Below are positions 34,170 through 44,000 of a DNA stretch of 64,000 bases, one piece after another. The stretch is from the NCBI GenBank assembly GCA_020846145.1, contig JADLEL010000121.1, positions 1-64,000 on the forward strand, read 5' to 3'. Position 1 is the first letter of the stretch; each line of letters opens with the position of its first letter. A program made the translations under genes and the position numbers. This DNA is from Pirellulales bacterium (GTDB lineage: Bacteria; Planctomycetota; Planctomycetia; Pirellulales; Thermoguttaceae). The notes under the pieces were generated by a model that was not told the DNA's origin, ran no database searches, and was given only the letters and a program-made list of their open reading frames with translations.

Positions 34170-35060
34170 TCACCCCTTCTTCTTTGCCTTGGCTTTTTCC
34201 TTCTCTTTTTGCTTGACGAGCACGGCGGCGGCGGCTTTGCGGTCCATTTCGGCTTCGCGTTCGCGCTGCTTGGCTTTCGCCTTTTCGCGCTCGGCGGCCT
34301 CGCGGTTCTTGCGGCTGCGGTCGGCGGAGAGGACTTGGCGCAAGAGCGCGGAGAGGTCGTCGTAGGGATGATCGCACGGGGGACCGGGGCTGTACTGCAT
34401 GATCGCCTGCTGAATCTTCCGCGGCAGCGAGAGCAGCGTCGAGGAGACCGTGCCGTACTCTTCGCCCGGGATCACCACGCCGCGGCGGCCGAAGCTGTCG
34501 GGCTTGCGCGAAAACGTGCGGCTGGCGACGGCCAGAAAGGTAACCGCCGAATCGAGCGTGTGCAGCGTGAGCATCCGCCGCACCAGTTCGTGCCGCTCAT
34601 CGCGGTAATCGTTCAGATTGCCGTTGGTGATGACGTGCAGGCCCGGCGTAATCTCGACGATCTTGATTTCCTCGCCCCCGTAGATCACGGCGGCGAACTT
34701 GGCGTCGGCGCAGACGTAATTCGCGCCGGCGTACTTGCCCGCGGAAAGCTCCTTGGCCGCGAATTCGGCGGCGTCGCGCGCGTTGCGCAGGTCGAGCATC
34801 TCGCGGCACAGCAGGCCCCGCGAACGCGGTTCGGCCGGCAACCGCTTTTTCGGGCGATTCAAAACCGTGCAGAACAGCCCGTGCTGATTGACCCCCAGCC
34901 ACGTGCCGCCCGCCTTGCGGTCGATGCCGCACACGATCCGCGGCGTGCCGGACTGGATTTTCGGATATTGCGTGGGCCGCTCGCGCAGTTCCTCGCGGTT
35001 CGCCGCCACGAGGATCGGCGTGCCGCGAACGGTCCGATATAAAATCGCCAAAGTACACAT
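34170..35060 (-). CDS. NRDE/TANGO2-family protein
   Basis: The 296-residue protein starts MCTLAILYR and has the NRDE signature AANREELRERP, then GGTWLGVNQHGLFC and VITNGNLND, as in the TANGO2 family with a predicted N-terminal-nucleophile fold (Cys2). The biochemical role is not established. The last 60 residues are a Lys/Glu/Ala-rich helix (KNREAAEREKAKAKQREREA...), an unusual basic tail for this family. Confidence 0.82.
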   Translation of the reverse strand: MCTLAILYRTVRGTPILVAANREELRERPTQYPKIQSGTPRIVCGIDRKAGGTWLGVNQHGLFCTVLNRPKKRLPAEPRSRGLLCREMLDLRNARDAAEFAAKELSAGKYAGANYVCADAKFAAVIYGGEEIKIVEITPGLHVITNGNLNDYRDERHELVRRMLTLHTLDSAVTFLAVASRTFSRKPDSFGRRGVVIPGEEYGTVSSTLLSLPRKIQQAIMQYSPGPPCDHPYDDLSALLRQVLSADRSRKNREAAEREKAKAKQREREAEMDRKAAAAVLVKQKEKEKAKAKKKG

Positions 35061-35070
35061 GATTATTTTT

Positions 35071-35160
35071 TAGGTCTTAGGGCTTGGGTCTTAGGGCTTG
35101 GGCCTTAGAACGTGCGGTTATTGGCAACTGAGACCTAAGTCCCAAGACCTAAGACCTAAT
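35071..35160. repeat. Fuzzy hairpin of GGTCTTAGGGCTTGGG units
   Basis: Left units GGTCTTAGGGCTTGGGTCTT pair with right units AGACCTAAGTCCCAAGACC, just upstream (on the minus strand) of the NRDE gene start. The remaining spacer up to 35352 is AT-rich without a gene. Confidence 0.8.
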
Positions 35161-35352
35161 TATCAATAATTCTTTCAGAATAGCGGATAATAATCGGCTC
35201 TTGCACCCCCTTAATTAACTACAAGTAAGATTTCTTTTCGATGATGATGCTCAAGTAAATTCAACTAGCTCTAAAGAGGGGATAGTTTCGGCTTGGAAAT
35301 CGGCTGTCAGTCGTTAAAATGACTCGTTTTAAGCAGTATAAATCATATTTAT

Positions 35353-35416
35353 GGGGTGGGCTATGCCCACCATAATTGTAAACTTTGAAAAAATGGTGGG
35401 CATTGCTCACCCTACG
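35353..35416. repeat. Inverted repeat GGTGGGCTATGCCCACC / GGTGGGCATTGCTCACCC
   Basis: Two palindromes face each other with about 25 AT-rich bases between. A short CCAAGACCCAAGATCCAAGA tract (about 35470-35490) continues up to the pepF start. Confidence 0.7.
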
Positions 35417-35499
35417 ATTACTGATTCAAGATTCCGCCAAGCTCGCAGCCCCGTTTAATGCGGTTATTTTCCAAGACCCAAGATCCAAGACCCCTTCCC

Positions 35500-37305
35500 A
35501 TGAAAAACGTCAAAAAACTTCCGCCGCGCAACAAAGTCAAACCGGCCGACACTTGGGATTTGGGCAGTCTCTTCCCCCACGACGATGCGTGGGAAGAAGC
35601 CTTCTCCATCTGGGAAAAACGGATTGAAGGCTATGCCGCCTTCCAGGGCAAATTGGCCGTGAGCGCGAAAATCCTCGCTGCGTGCCTCAAATTCGACGAG
35701 GAACTCGATTTGGCCGCCGAACGGCTGGGAACTTACGCCTTCCTCAAAACCGCCGAAGACACCGGGGAAAGCAAGTACCAGCGGATGCAGGGCCGGTTCA
35801 TGCACGCCGCCAGTCAATCGTCCCAGGCCGCGAGCTTCATCCGCCCGGAGGTTCTGGCGATTCCCGCGGCGAAGATGAAGGAATTTCTGTCCGCGAAGGA
35901 GCTATCGCATTACCGGCTGCTGCTCACGCGGCTGTTGCGGTTCAAGCCGCACACCTTGGGAAAGAAGGAAGAAAACCTGCTGGCCATGCAGACCGAAATG
36001 TCGCAGGCCGCGAGTCAAATCTTCCGCCAGCTTACCGACGCCGATTTTCGCTTCGGCACGATCCGCAACGATCGGGGGGAGCAGATCGAACTCACGCACG
36101 CCTCGTTCAGTTCGCTCTTGCACTCGCCCAAACGATCGGTCCGCAAGACGGCGTTTCATCAATACTACCGCGAGTTCGCCGATCACGAGCATGGGCTGGC
36201 CTCTGCGCTGGCCGGCTCGATGCAGCGCGACATCTATTACGCCAAGGCGCGGAATTACGAAAGCGCGCTCGAAGCCGCGCTCTTTCCCGACCAGATGCCG
36301 GTCCAAGTTTATGACAACCTGATCGAGTCGGTGCATCGGCACTTGCCGGCCGTGTATCGCTATTACGACGTGCGGCGGCGGAAGATGAAACTGAAGGACA
36401 TCCACCACTACGACACCTACGTGCCGATCCTCGCCGATCTGCAAAAGCGGCACAACTGGAACCAGGCGGTGTCGCTGGTGCTCGAAGCCTTGCAGCCCTT
36501 GGGCAGCGCATACTGTGGCGAGTTGGAAAAAGGGCTGACCGCCGCCCGCTGGTGCGACCGCTACGAAAATCGCGGCAAGCAGAGCGGGGCGTTTAGCTGC
36601 GGTTCGTTCCTGGGCGAGCCGTATATCTTGATGAACTATCAGCCCGACGTGCTCGACCACGTCTTCACGCTCGCCCACGAGGCGGGCCATTCGATGCACA
36701 GCCGGCTCTCGGCGAAAAACCGGCCGTTCATCTACTACGATTACGCGATTTTCGTGGCCGAAGTGGCCAGCACCTTCAACGAGCAGCTTCTGAGCAACCA
36801 TCTATTAAAAAAAGCCAACGACAACGCCGAACGGGCGTTCCTCGTCAACCGGCAGATCGACGCCATTCGCGGCACACTCATTCGGCAGACGATGTTCGCC
36901 GAGTTCGAGAAACTCGCCCACGCCTCGGCCGAAAGCGGCGAGCCGCTCACGCTCGATAAGTTCAAGGAAATCTACCGCGGCCTGTTAAAACTCTATTTCG
37001 GCCCCGAGTTCGCGCTCGACGACGAGCTAAGCCTCGAATGCCTGCGGATCCCGCATTTCTACCGCGCGTTCTACGTTTATAAATACGCCACCGGCATTTC
37101 CGCCGCAATGGCGCTGGCCGACCGAGTGCTTAGCGGCGGCCCGCGTGAATTGGCCGACTACCTCCATTTCCTCCAAGGCGGCTGCTCGCGCGACCCCCTC
37201 GACCTGCTCCGCGCCGCCGGCGTCGATATGGAACAGCCCGCTGCCGTGGAGACGGCATTGAAAGAGTTCGGGCGGTTGGTCGATGAGTTGAATGGGCTGA
37301 TTTGA
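35500..37305 (+). CDS. pepF: Oligoendopeptidase F (M3 family)
   Basis: The 601-residue protein has the M3 zinc motif HEAGH in FTLAHEAGHSMHSRL (around residue 388) and the typical ISAAMALADRVL end. It degrades oligopeptides in the cytoplasm. The ATG at 35500 is chosen because the upstream open frame is repeat DNA (AAGACCCAAG units). No Shine-Dalgarno is visible; the start follows CCCCTTCCC directly. The stop lies 3 bases before the promoter of the next gene. Confidence 0.94.
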   Translation: MKNVKKLPPRNKVKPADTWDLGSLFPHDDAWEEAFSIWEKRIEGYAAFQGKLAVSAKILAACLKFDEELDLAAERLGTYAFLKTAEDTGESKYQRMQGRFMHAASQSSQAASFIRPEVLAIPAAKMKEFLSAKELSHYRLLLTRLLRFKPHTLGKKEENLLAMQTEMSQAASQIFRQLTDADFRFGTIRNDRGEQIELTHASFSSLLHSPKRSVRKTAFHQYYREFADHEHGLASALAGSMQRDIYYAKARNYESALEAALFPDQMPVQVYDNLIESVHRHLPAVYRYYDVRRRKMKLKDIHHYDTYVPILADLQKRHNWNQAVSLVLEALQPLGSAYCGELEKGLTAARWCDRYENRGKQSGAFSCGSFLGEPYILMNYQPDVLDHVFTLAHEAGHSMHSRLSAKNRPFIYYDYAIFVAEVASTFNEQLLSNHLLKKANDNAERAFLVNRQIDAIRGTLIRQTMFAEFEKLAHASAESGEPLTLDKFKEIYRGLLKLYFGPEFALDDELSLECLRIPHFYRAFYVYKYATGISAAMALADRVLSGGPRELADYLHFLQGGCSRDPLDLLRAAGVDMEQPAAVETALKEFGRLVDELNGLI

Positions 37306-37308
37306 TAT

Positions 37309-37337
37309 TTGACAATTCCACGCCGCAATCGTATAAT
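37309..37337 (+). promoter_or_regulatory. Consensus sigma70 promoter giving a leaderless transcript
   Basis: TTGACA at 37309-37314 and TATAAT at 37332-37337 with exactly 17 bases between, a perfect match at both boxes. The expected start site (37343-37346) coincides with the ATG at 37346, so the mRNA should be leaderless. Confidence 0.85.
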
Positions 37338-37345
37338 TGTCAACT

Positions 37346-38587
37346 ATGTGGATCGAACGCCAAATAGGCAATCAAATAAGTAAACTATCAAAAAGCTTCC
37401 CCGTCCTCGTCCTTACCGGGGCGCGGCAGACGGGGAAGACGAGTTTGCTGCGGCGGGTGTTTCCCGATCATGCCTACATCAGTTTGGATGCGGTCGAGGC
37501 GGCGGAGTTGGCGGAAAATAGCCCGCTGGAATTTTTGGAGCGGTTTCCGCCGCCGGTGGTGATCGACGAGGTGCAATACGCCCCGGGCTTGTTTCGAAAT
37601 CTCAAAATCGCCATCGACCGCGACCGGCATCGGATGGGCCAGTTCATCCTCACCGGCTCGATTGCGCGAAACCCTCACCCCCGGCCCCTCTCCCAAAGGG
37701 AGAGGGGAGTTACGGTGGCGGAAATCTCTGAAAGTCTCGCCGGGCGGTGCGTCATTTTGGAACTGGAAAGCCTGCTTGCGGGCGAAATCCTGACAACGCG
37801 AAAATTAAAACCGAATCATGCGAATCTATTGAAATTGCTCGTCCGCGGCACCTTTCCCGAACTCTGGCGCGATCTGAAAATTCCCCACGAACAGTTTTAC
37901 CGCTCCTATTTGCAGTCGTATTTGGAGCGCGATCTGCGGCAACTGTTGAACGTTTCGCGGCTCCGCGATTTCGAGCGGTTCCTGCGGAGTTGCGCGATCC
38001 GGGCGGGGCAACTGCTCAATCATGCCGAGTTGGCCCGAGACGTGGGCATTGCCCCCTCGACGGCGCACGAATGGATTTCCGCGATGCAGGCCGGAAATAT
38101 CATCGTGCTTTTGGAGCCGTATTTCGCCAATCTCGGCAAGCGGCTCGTGAAATCGCCCAAACTCTATTTCACCGAAACCGGCTTGCTCTGCCACCTGTTG
38201 GGCCTGACCGAAGAAGGCTTGGAGCGAACGCCGCTCATCGGATCGGTCTGGGAAAATTTCGTCTTCGCCGAACTCCGCCGGCTGTTGCATCTCCGCGCCC
38301 CGCAATCGTCGATCTTTTTTTATCGCGATCAACAATCGCGGGAGATAGATTTTCTGGTCGAAGCGGACGGAATGGTGAGTCTATTGGAGACCAAGTGGAC
38401 CGAACGGCCGGATAAGTCGGACGCCCGGACGATCGAGCAAATCGCCGCCCTGTTGGCCGAAGCCAAACCCCATCCCCTCACCCTCGGCCGCCAAGCGGTG
38501 ATTTGCCGCGCCGCAATGGATTATCCGCTGACCGATACGGTTGAAGCAGCGAACTGGTATCATTTAGCGGAGAAGATCGCAAAGTAG
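37346..38587 (+). CDS. AAA-family ATPase with DUF4143 domain
   Basis: The 413-residue protein has Walker A GARQTGKTSLL near residue 25, Walker B VVIDEVQYAPG near 74-84, sensor ILTGS and a C-terminal DUF4143 part ending in a nuclease-like EIDFLVEADG...LLETKW. The family is abundant, of unclear function, often linked to mobile DNA or toxin-like modules. Residues about 110-125 (NPHPRPLSQRERGV) derive from an intergenic-type palindrome inserted in frame between ILTGSIAR and ISESLAGR. The ATG is chosen over an in-frame TTG three codons upstream. Confidence 0.88.
   Translation: MWIERQIGNQISKLSKSFPVLVLTGARQTGKTSLLRRVFPDHAYISLDAVEAAELAENSPLEFLERFPPPVVIDEVQYAPGLFRNLKIAIDRDRHRMGQFILTGSIARNPHPRPLSQRERGVTVAEISESLAGRCVILELESLLAGEILTTRKLKPNHANLLKLLVRGTFPELWRDLKIPHEQFYRSYLQSYLERDLRQLLNVSRLRDFERFLRSCAIRAGQLLNHAELARDVGIAPSTAHEWISAMQAGNIIVLLEPYFANLGKRLVKSPKLYFTETGLLCHLLGLTEEGLERTPLIGSVWENFVFAELRRLLHLRAPQSSIFFYRDQQSREIDFLVEADGMVSLLETKWTERPDKSDARTIEQIAALLAEAKPHPLTLGRQAVICRAAMDYPLTDTVEAANWYHLAEKIAK
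37671..37713. repeat. In-frame palindrome CCCTCTCCCAAAGGGAGAGG in the AAA ATPase gene
   Basis: CCTCACCCCCGGCCCCTCTC...AAAGGGAGAGGGG is the familiar intergenic palindrome type of many bacteria, here translated within the coding frame of a conserved domain. Confidence 0.85.
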
Positions 38588-38628
38588 GTCCCGCATGCCG
38601 GGCGGGACTTTACGGTATCGGCCACGGC

Positions 38629-39915
38629 TTACTTCGCGCTCGGCAATTTTCCCAGCGAGCGGACGAAATTCACGACGTGCCATATATCCTCGGGCGCGAG
38701 GATGCCTTTGCTGCCGGGGCCGGGACCGGCGGGGGGCATGGGGGTGCCTTTGATGCCGACTGCGATGCGATAGTATTGATCGATGGGCCGGTCGCCGCCG
38801 CGAAAGATGCCTTCCGTGAAATTCCGCGGCTTGATGCCGACAAGCGGCAAGGAAAAAAGAGCGGCCATCTGCCGAGTCCGTTCGGGCGTGGCCCCTTTTT
38901 TCTTCTTGTTCCAATCGTCGTAGAGCGCCGACTGTTCGCCGTCGCCCTTGCCCTGCGGCCCGTGGCATTTGTAACATTGGGCGCCCGTCGAGAGGAAAAT
39001 CGCACGGCCCGCCGCGAGCGACGCCGCCATTTTTTCGGGCGTATCGGTTGGCGGCGGAGGCGGCGGAATCACGCGGAGGGAGTCGGCCGCTTCCCAGGCG
39101 TTCGCGATCGGCATCACGGCCTCTTCGACGAGTTCGTCCACTTTCGCGGGATCGAGCGCTTCGTCTTCATCGACCACCAGTTGCACGAGATAAAGTTCCG
39201 TCTCGCCGCGCAGACTGAGGTATTTGACGTATTCGACCAGCGACTCCAATTGATCCGCGGGCAGTTTGCCGAACGACGGCATGGCCGTGCCGGGGATGCC
39301 GGTCCGCAGGGTTCGGAGCAAATCTTCCCGCACGGGCTTGCCGCCGCCGGCGGTCGAGGTGAATTTGAAGATGCCCGGCCGATAATCGCGCGGATACGGC
39401 AGGAGCGCGGCGGCGTTCGGACCGGCCCCGTCGCCCGAAATGCCGTGGCAGGCGACGCAGTGCTTGCGATACAATCCACGCGGATTGTCGTTCTCGTCGC
39501 TGCCGACCGGCCCCGCGGCGACGGCGAGCAGTTTCTCATCCAAACCGGTCCCTTCCGGCAGGGCCGCTTTGTCGGGCGTGCCAAAGAGCTTTTCCAGCGT
39601 TTGACGAATCGACTCGCGTTGCGAATCCCCGATCGAGTGCGGATCGCGCCCCTCGGCATTCAATTTGAACTCCGGCGGCGGAGACCAGGAGCAGCCGAAG
39701 AGGAAGAGGAGGCAGAAGGCAAAGGGGAGAGGGGAGAGTGGAGAGGGGAGAGGGGAGAGGGGAGAGGGGAGCGTGATGAGAAAACGGGATGCCGGGGACG
39801 ACTCGGCAGCCGGTTTTTTTCCGCCTTCCGCCTTCCGCCTTCCGCCTTCGTTAAATTTTTCTCTCTCCCCTCTCCCCTCTCCCCTCTCCCCTTTCTTTGC
39901 CGGGGCAGTGAACAT
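38629..39915 (-). CDS. Dihaem c-type cytochrome, probable lipoprotein
   Basis: The conserved part has two haem sites, CVACH (in YRKHCVACHGISGDG) and CYKCH (in AQCYKCHGPQGKGDG), each in a monohaem-cytochrome-like domain. An N-terminal FAFCLLFLFGCS looks like a lipobox, so it would be an anchored periplasmic lipoprotein. The start is uncertain. The hydrophobic stretch SPLSPLPSPLSPLPFAF is encoded by CCCTCTCCCC repeats, and the nearest in-frame ATG (39915) also lies in repeat DNA. It belongs to a minus-strand set with the copper-type protein and the octahaem cytochrome. Confidence 0.75.
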   Translation of the reverse strand: MFTAPAKKGERGEGRGEREKFNEGGRRKAEGGKKPAAESSPASRFLITLPSPLSPLPSPLSPLPFAFCLLFLFGCSWSPPPEFKLNAEGRDPHSIGDSQRESIRQTLEKLFGTPDKAALPEGTGLDEKLLAVAAGPVGSDENDNPRGLYRKHCVACHGISGDGAGPNAAALLPYPRDYRPGIFKFTSTAGGGKPVREDLLRTLRTGIPGTAMPSFGKLPADQLESLVEYVKYLSLRGETELYLVQLVVDEDEALDPAKVDELVEEAVMPIANAWEAADSLRVIPPPPPPTDTPEKMAASLAAGRAIFLSTGAQCYKCHGPQGKGDGEQSALYDDWNKKKKGATPERTRQMAALFSLPLVGIKPRNFTEGIFRGGDRPIDQYYRIAVGIKGTPMPPAGPGPGSKGILAPEDIWHVVNFVRSLGKLPSAK

Positions 39916-40084
39916 CCGCCGTAAACCGCGACCACTGGTCGCGGCTTTGCACGAACCCCTCTCCCCTCTCCACTCTCCCCTCTCCCCTTTCTTTGCCGGG
40001 GCAGTGAACATCCGCCGTAAACCGCGACCACTGGTCGCGGCTTTGCACGAACCCCTCTCCCCTCTCCACTCTCCACTCTCCACT
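39715..40084. repeat. CCCTCTCCCC repeats plus tandem 96-bp units with GCGACCACTGGTCGC palindrome
   Basis: GAGAGGGGAGAGTGGAGAGG units (39722-39772) face CCCTCTCCCCTCTCC tracts. Two direct copies of a 96-base unit (starting 39895 and 39991) contain CCGCGACCACTGGTCGCGG. The block reaches the stop codon of the gene at 40085 and continues into the N-terminal region of the dihaem cytochrome. Confidence 0.85.
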
Positions 40085-40879
40085 TTACGTTCCTCCCTTC
40101 TCGAACATTTTCGGCGGCAGCGCGATCGTGCCCAAGTCGTTTTTGCCGGGCTTGACGGCGATTTTGAAGCGGCCCTTGGGCCATTCGGACCGAGCGAGGT
40201 TTTCCGTCCGTTCGTGCCAGGCTTGAAATTCCCACTCGCCCACCGGCAGTTTGGCGATGGCGAACGCGCCGTCTTTTTTCGAGACCGCCATGTAGGGATT
40301 GTCGCGGGGCAAAATCCAGCCGGACTCCCAGGGATGATAGTTGCAGGCGATATGCACCGGCGCATTTTGCTTCCGCGCGAATTTATGCGTGGCGTCGGCG
40401 CCCACGGCCAGCACGATGTTCGCCGGGGCATCGCCCAGCGGCGAAAAGGCCACGTTTTGCGCCACCGGATCGGAATTCACGATGTGCAACTCCTGCCGCG
40501 AATACCAGATCGTCAGGCAATGCGGCTGGAAGATGCAATCCAGGTTATCGAGCAGCACCTGTTTTGCCGCCGTTTTTTCCAGTTCGGGATGGATCGGAAC
40601 CTTGACCGAGCGGAGATAAATATAGACGTTCGCCAACCCGCCGTCCGCGGCGACCGAGAGCGATTCATCGCGGATATCGAACTTGCCGCAGCATTCGAGA
40701 TCCTTATCGACCGTCAGTTTTTTTCGTTCGGGCGGCTTGCCGTCGTAAAGGAAGCGGCCCGTCAAATCGCCCCATCGATCTTCCGCGGCGCGAAGCGCGC
40801 GGGGCGCGCCGATGCTCGCCGCCAGCGCGCCGGCGGCGGCATTCCGCAAGAAACGACGGCGGGTGAAGTAGCGCGTCAT
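40085..40879 (-). CDS. Tat-exported cupredoxin-like copper protein (methylamine-utilisation-like)
   Basis: The 264-residue protein starts with a twin-arginine signal (TRRRFLRNAAAGALAASIG). A plastocyanin-like pattern follows: His in LHIVNSDPVAQNVAF and the CNYHPWESGW segment, with Cys and His as expected for type 1 copper, but Glu where Met is usual. A carboxypeptidase-regulatory-like beta domain (KDGAFAIAKLPVGEWEFQAWHE) ends it. It could carry electrons in the periplasm between the adjacent cytochromes. The start ATG 40879 is chosen because further upstream is repeat DNA. Confidence 0.75.
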   Translation of the reverse strand: MTRYFTRRRFLRNAAAGALAASIGAPRALRAAEDRWGDLTGRFLYDGKPPERKKLTVDKDLECCGKFDIRDESLSVAADGGLANVYIYLRSVKVPIHPELEKTAAKQVLLDNLDCIFQPHCLTIWYSRQELHIVNSDPVAQNVAFSPLGDAPANIVLAVGADATHKFARKQNAPVHIACNYHPWESGWILPRDNPYMAVSKKDGAFAIAKLPVGEWEFQAWHERTENLARSEWPKGRFKIAVKPGKNDLGTIALPPKMFEKGGT

Positions 40880-40930
40880 GGAGGAAACTTCGGGTCTAAC
40901 AGCCCGTTGCAAAAGGGAGTTATTTGGTTT

Positions 40931-41014
40931 TGGGTGCCATGCCCACGCTTGCGTGGGCATGTTTTTCGCGGGATTCTCATGCTCACGCAAGCGTGAGCAT
41001 GGCGCCCGATCACT
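40931..41014. repeat. Inverted repeat, CCATGCCCACGC family
   Basis: GGTGCCATGCCCACGCTTGC at the left, GCAAGCGTGAGCATGGCGCC at the right; related to 19688-19794. It lies between the octahaem cytochrome and the copper-type protein gene. Confidence 0.8.
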
Positions 41015-41064
41015 TTTTCAGCGTACAGCTAAGGGCGGGCGCCACGCCCGCCGCCGGCATTCGG

Positions 41065-44000
41065 TCACAACTTATCATCCTTGGGCCGCGGCGGCATCAG
41101 CTTTTTGATCGACAACTTGCTTTTCGCGTATTCATGGTATTCTAACAGCAATTGTGCGACGGCGTCGAGTTGTTCCAGGGAACTGCCGGGCAATAGCTCT
41201 TGACCCTGCGGATCGCCGACGGGCGGGAAAATCTGCGGCATGGGGGTGTAAGGCAGCACCGACTTCGGATCGGCCAGCCAGCGGCGGAGGTAGCGCGGCC
41301 GCAAACGGTTTCCGGCATCGGCCAAATTCGGGGCGAGAATCGCGCGTCCTTCACCGCCGGGGCGATAATCGCCGAGGAGATGGCATTTCGCGCAGAAGCT
41401 GCCCGCGTCGAGCATGAGCCGAAACGCCTGATCGAGTCGCTCGTCGCTCACCGCGAGCCGGGACGTCCCCGGCTTTAGGTCTTGGGTCTTAGGACTTAGA
41501 AGTGAATCCTCGCGGTCTTCGGCCGCCGCCGCGAAATACTCGGCCAGCGCCGCCGATTCCTTCTCCGAAAGATTGAATTTCGGCATCGGCATCACGCCGG
41601 CGGGCCGGATCGTCGTGGGATTCGAGAGATATTTCGCAAGCCACGCCGGCTCGACTTTTCCGCCTTCCCCAACGAGCGCGGGCGGCAGCCAACCCCAAAC
41701 TTGCAGCTCCGGCGAACTGAAATTTTTCTCCTTGGCGACGGCCGCAATCGCCGGATAGAGGATTCGCGCCAGCGTTCCACCCCATGCCGGCCGCTTTTTC
41801 AAGATTTGCGAAAGGGGAACGGTTACGTCCGCTCCGCCGACCGTCCAAATCCGCCCGTCGATGGCCGCCGGCTTCCAAAGCGTGAAGTAGGCGATCGGCC
41901 GGCCCTCGTCGTCTTCGTCTTCCAAGATATTTCCGTCGGCGTCGAGCCGGGGCATGCCCGCGATTTCGGCCTGGGCGAAGCCGCTCTCTTTCGCCTTCCG
42001 CGAAGCGGCCAGCGCTTTTTCCGAAAAGCGCGGTTCCAGGAACGCGAAGTTTTCCGGCTGCGGCGGGCGGGGCATTTCGCCCGGCTTGTAGGCAATCGTC
42101 CAACGCTCCATTTCCAGCGCGTGGCATTCGGCGCAGGCGTAGCGGTCGAGCACTTTGCGGCCCTCGATGATCGCCGTCCGCTTCGCGTCGGGCCGATAGG
42201 CGTATTTGCCTTGCGGCGAGTCGGCCGTCAAGCCCAGCACGAAGGTCGCGATCGCCTCGCGTTCGGCGTCGGAGAGGTTGAACCGGCCCATCCGCAGATA
42301 CTCGTTGAATTGCTTCTTCGCCGCGACGCGGAAGTCGAAACTCCGCGGCGCGCGAAGTTTTTGCATCAAAAAACCTTCCCGCCGACGCTCGCGCAGGGCC
42401 TCGAGGTTGATATCCTCGCGGGGGAGATTGGCTTTTTGTGCGGCGACGAACTCGTCGATCTTCTCGAAAGCCAATTGCGAAGTCGGCTTCCTTCCCCAAT
42501 CGCCGAGCGCCGGTCCGATGCGTTGCGATTGCTCGAAGCCCGCGATCTCATGGCAGCCGAAGCAGCCGCGTTTGGCGATCGCCAACCGGCCGAGTTCCCG
42601 CAGTTTTTTCTCCGCTCGCTCGTTTAGCCCGGAGCCGACGGCGACGGCGTTGGGAGTGCTCGTTGATATCGTCGATGATTGCACGCCATCATCCCTCTTC
42701 GCCGTCGCCGTTGGCTCCGGGCTAAACGATGGATCGCCTTGCAGCGAATACAGCGCGGCCAGGGAATCGAGGTCTTTTTCCGCGAACGGCGGCAGGGGCG
42801 CAGTTCGGAAATCGCCCTTCGAGGCCAGCAGATACGCCGCCAGATCCAACGCGGGATCGGTCGTTTTTCCGCCGTTCGCGGGAATGGTCTTCTCCAGACG
42901 CGGATTGGGCATCGACGTTTGCGGCGCGCAGCGCGCCGGATCGCGCAACCAATCGACCAGCCATCGCGGGGCGTTTGCGGCCGCGTATTTCGCGCCCACG
43001 CGGGATAAATCCGGCCCTTGCACCGCTTGCCCTTGCGGAAAATCATCGTGATTATGGCACGCCAGGCAGCCTTGCAGCGCGAACAATTTCCGGCCGCGCT
43101 CGGCCGAAGGGGATTCGGTCGCCGTGGAAAGCGGCGCCTCGGAAGCGGCGGCCGGTTCGCTCGCGCCGAGCAGATACGTGGCGATCGCGCGAATTTCGAC
43201 GGCCTCGAACCGCTTCGCATCGGCCAGCGCGGAACCTTCGAGATGCTCCGCGAGGCCGAACAGCCGCGGCATCCTGCTATCCGGCAGAAAATGCGCGGGA
43301 TCGGCGATCCGATCGGCGAGAAACTCGAACGACGTTTTTTGGGCGACCTGCCGCAAGCTGGGCCCGACTTTTCGCGCCGTGTCGCCCGTCCAGTGTCCGA
43401 CATTTCCTTCCGTCGCGTTTTCCAATTCGTGGCAGCCGTAACAGCCCAACCGCCGCACCAATTGGTAGCCGGCCACCAGTTTCGCCGCCGGCGGATCGGG
43501 AAATCGGGCGGTCGGCTCCAGGTCGGTTACGTCGCGATGGCACTGCAAACAGCGGCTTTCGGCGAACCGCGCGGGCAGCATGGGGAAGTCCCAATCGGGA
43601 TTCCGCGACCAGGCGTATTTTTCTTTCCAAGATCGCGCGGCGGCGGAATCGTTCGGCGCGTGCGCCGCCCGGCGGAAATCGGTCGCGCTCCCCTGTCCTT
43701 GGTGGCAAACCGTGCAGCCGTAATCCTGCGCGGGATGCGGGCTGCCCGCCCCCACGAAAAGATCGAGCCGCGGATGACTGCGAAACGGCTGGGGATTATC
43801 GGGAAGTTTATCTTGACTGGGCGTCTGCTCGATCCCCAAATGGCAGGTCGGGCAGCGGTCGCAGCGGGCGATGCGGCGGAAATTCAGGTCGAACGTCAGT
43901 TCCGGGAGCACGATCTGCCGGATGCCCGCCGGCGCGTTGGAAGAAAAACTTTCCCGATATTCCCGCTGAAAATGCTTCCACGGACGATCCGCGTCGCGCA

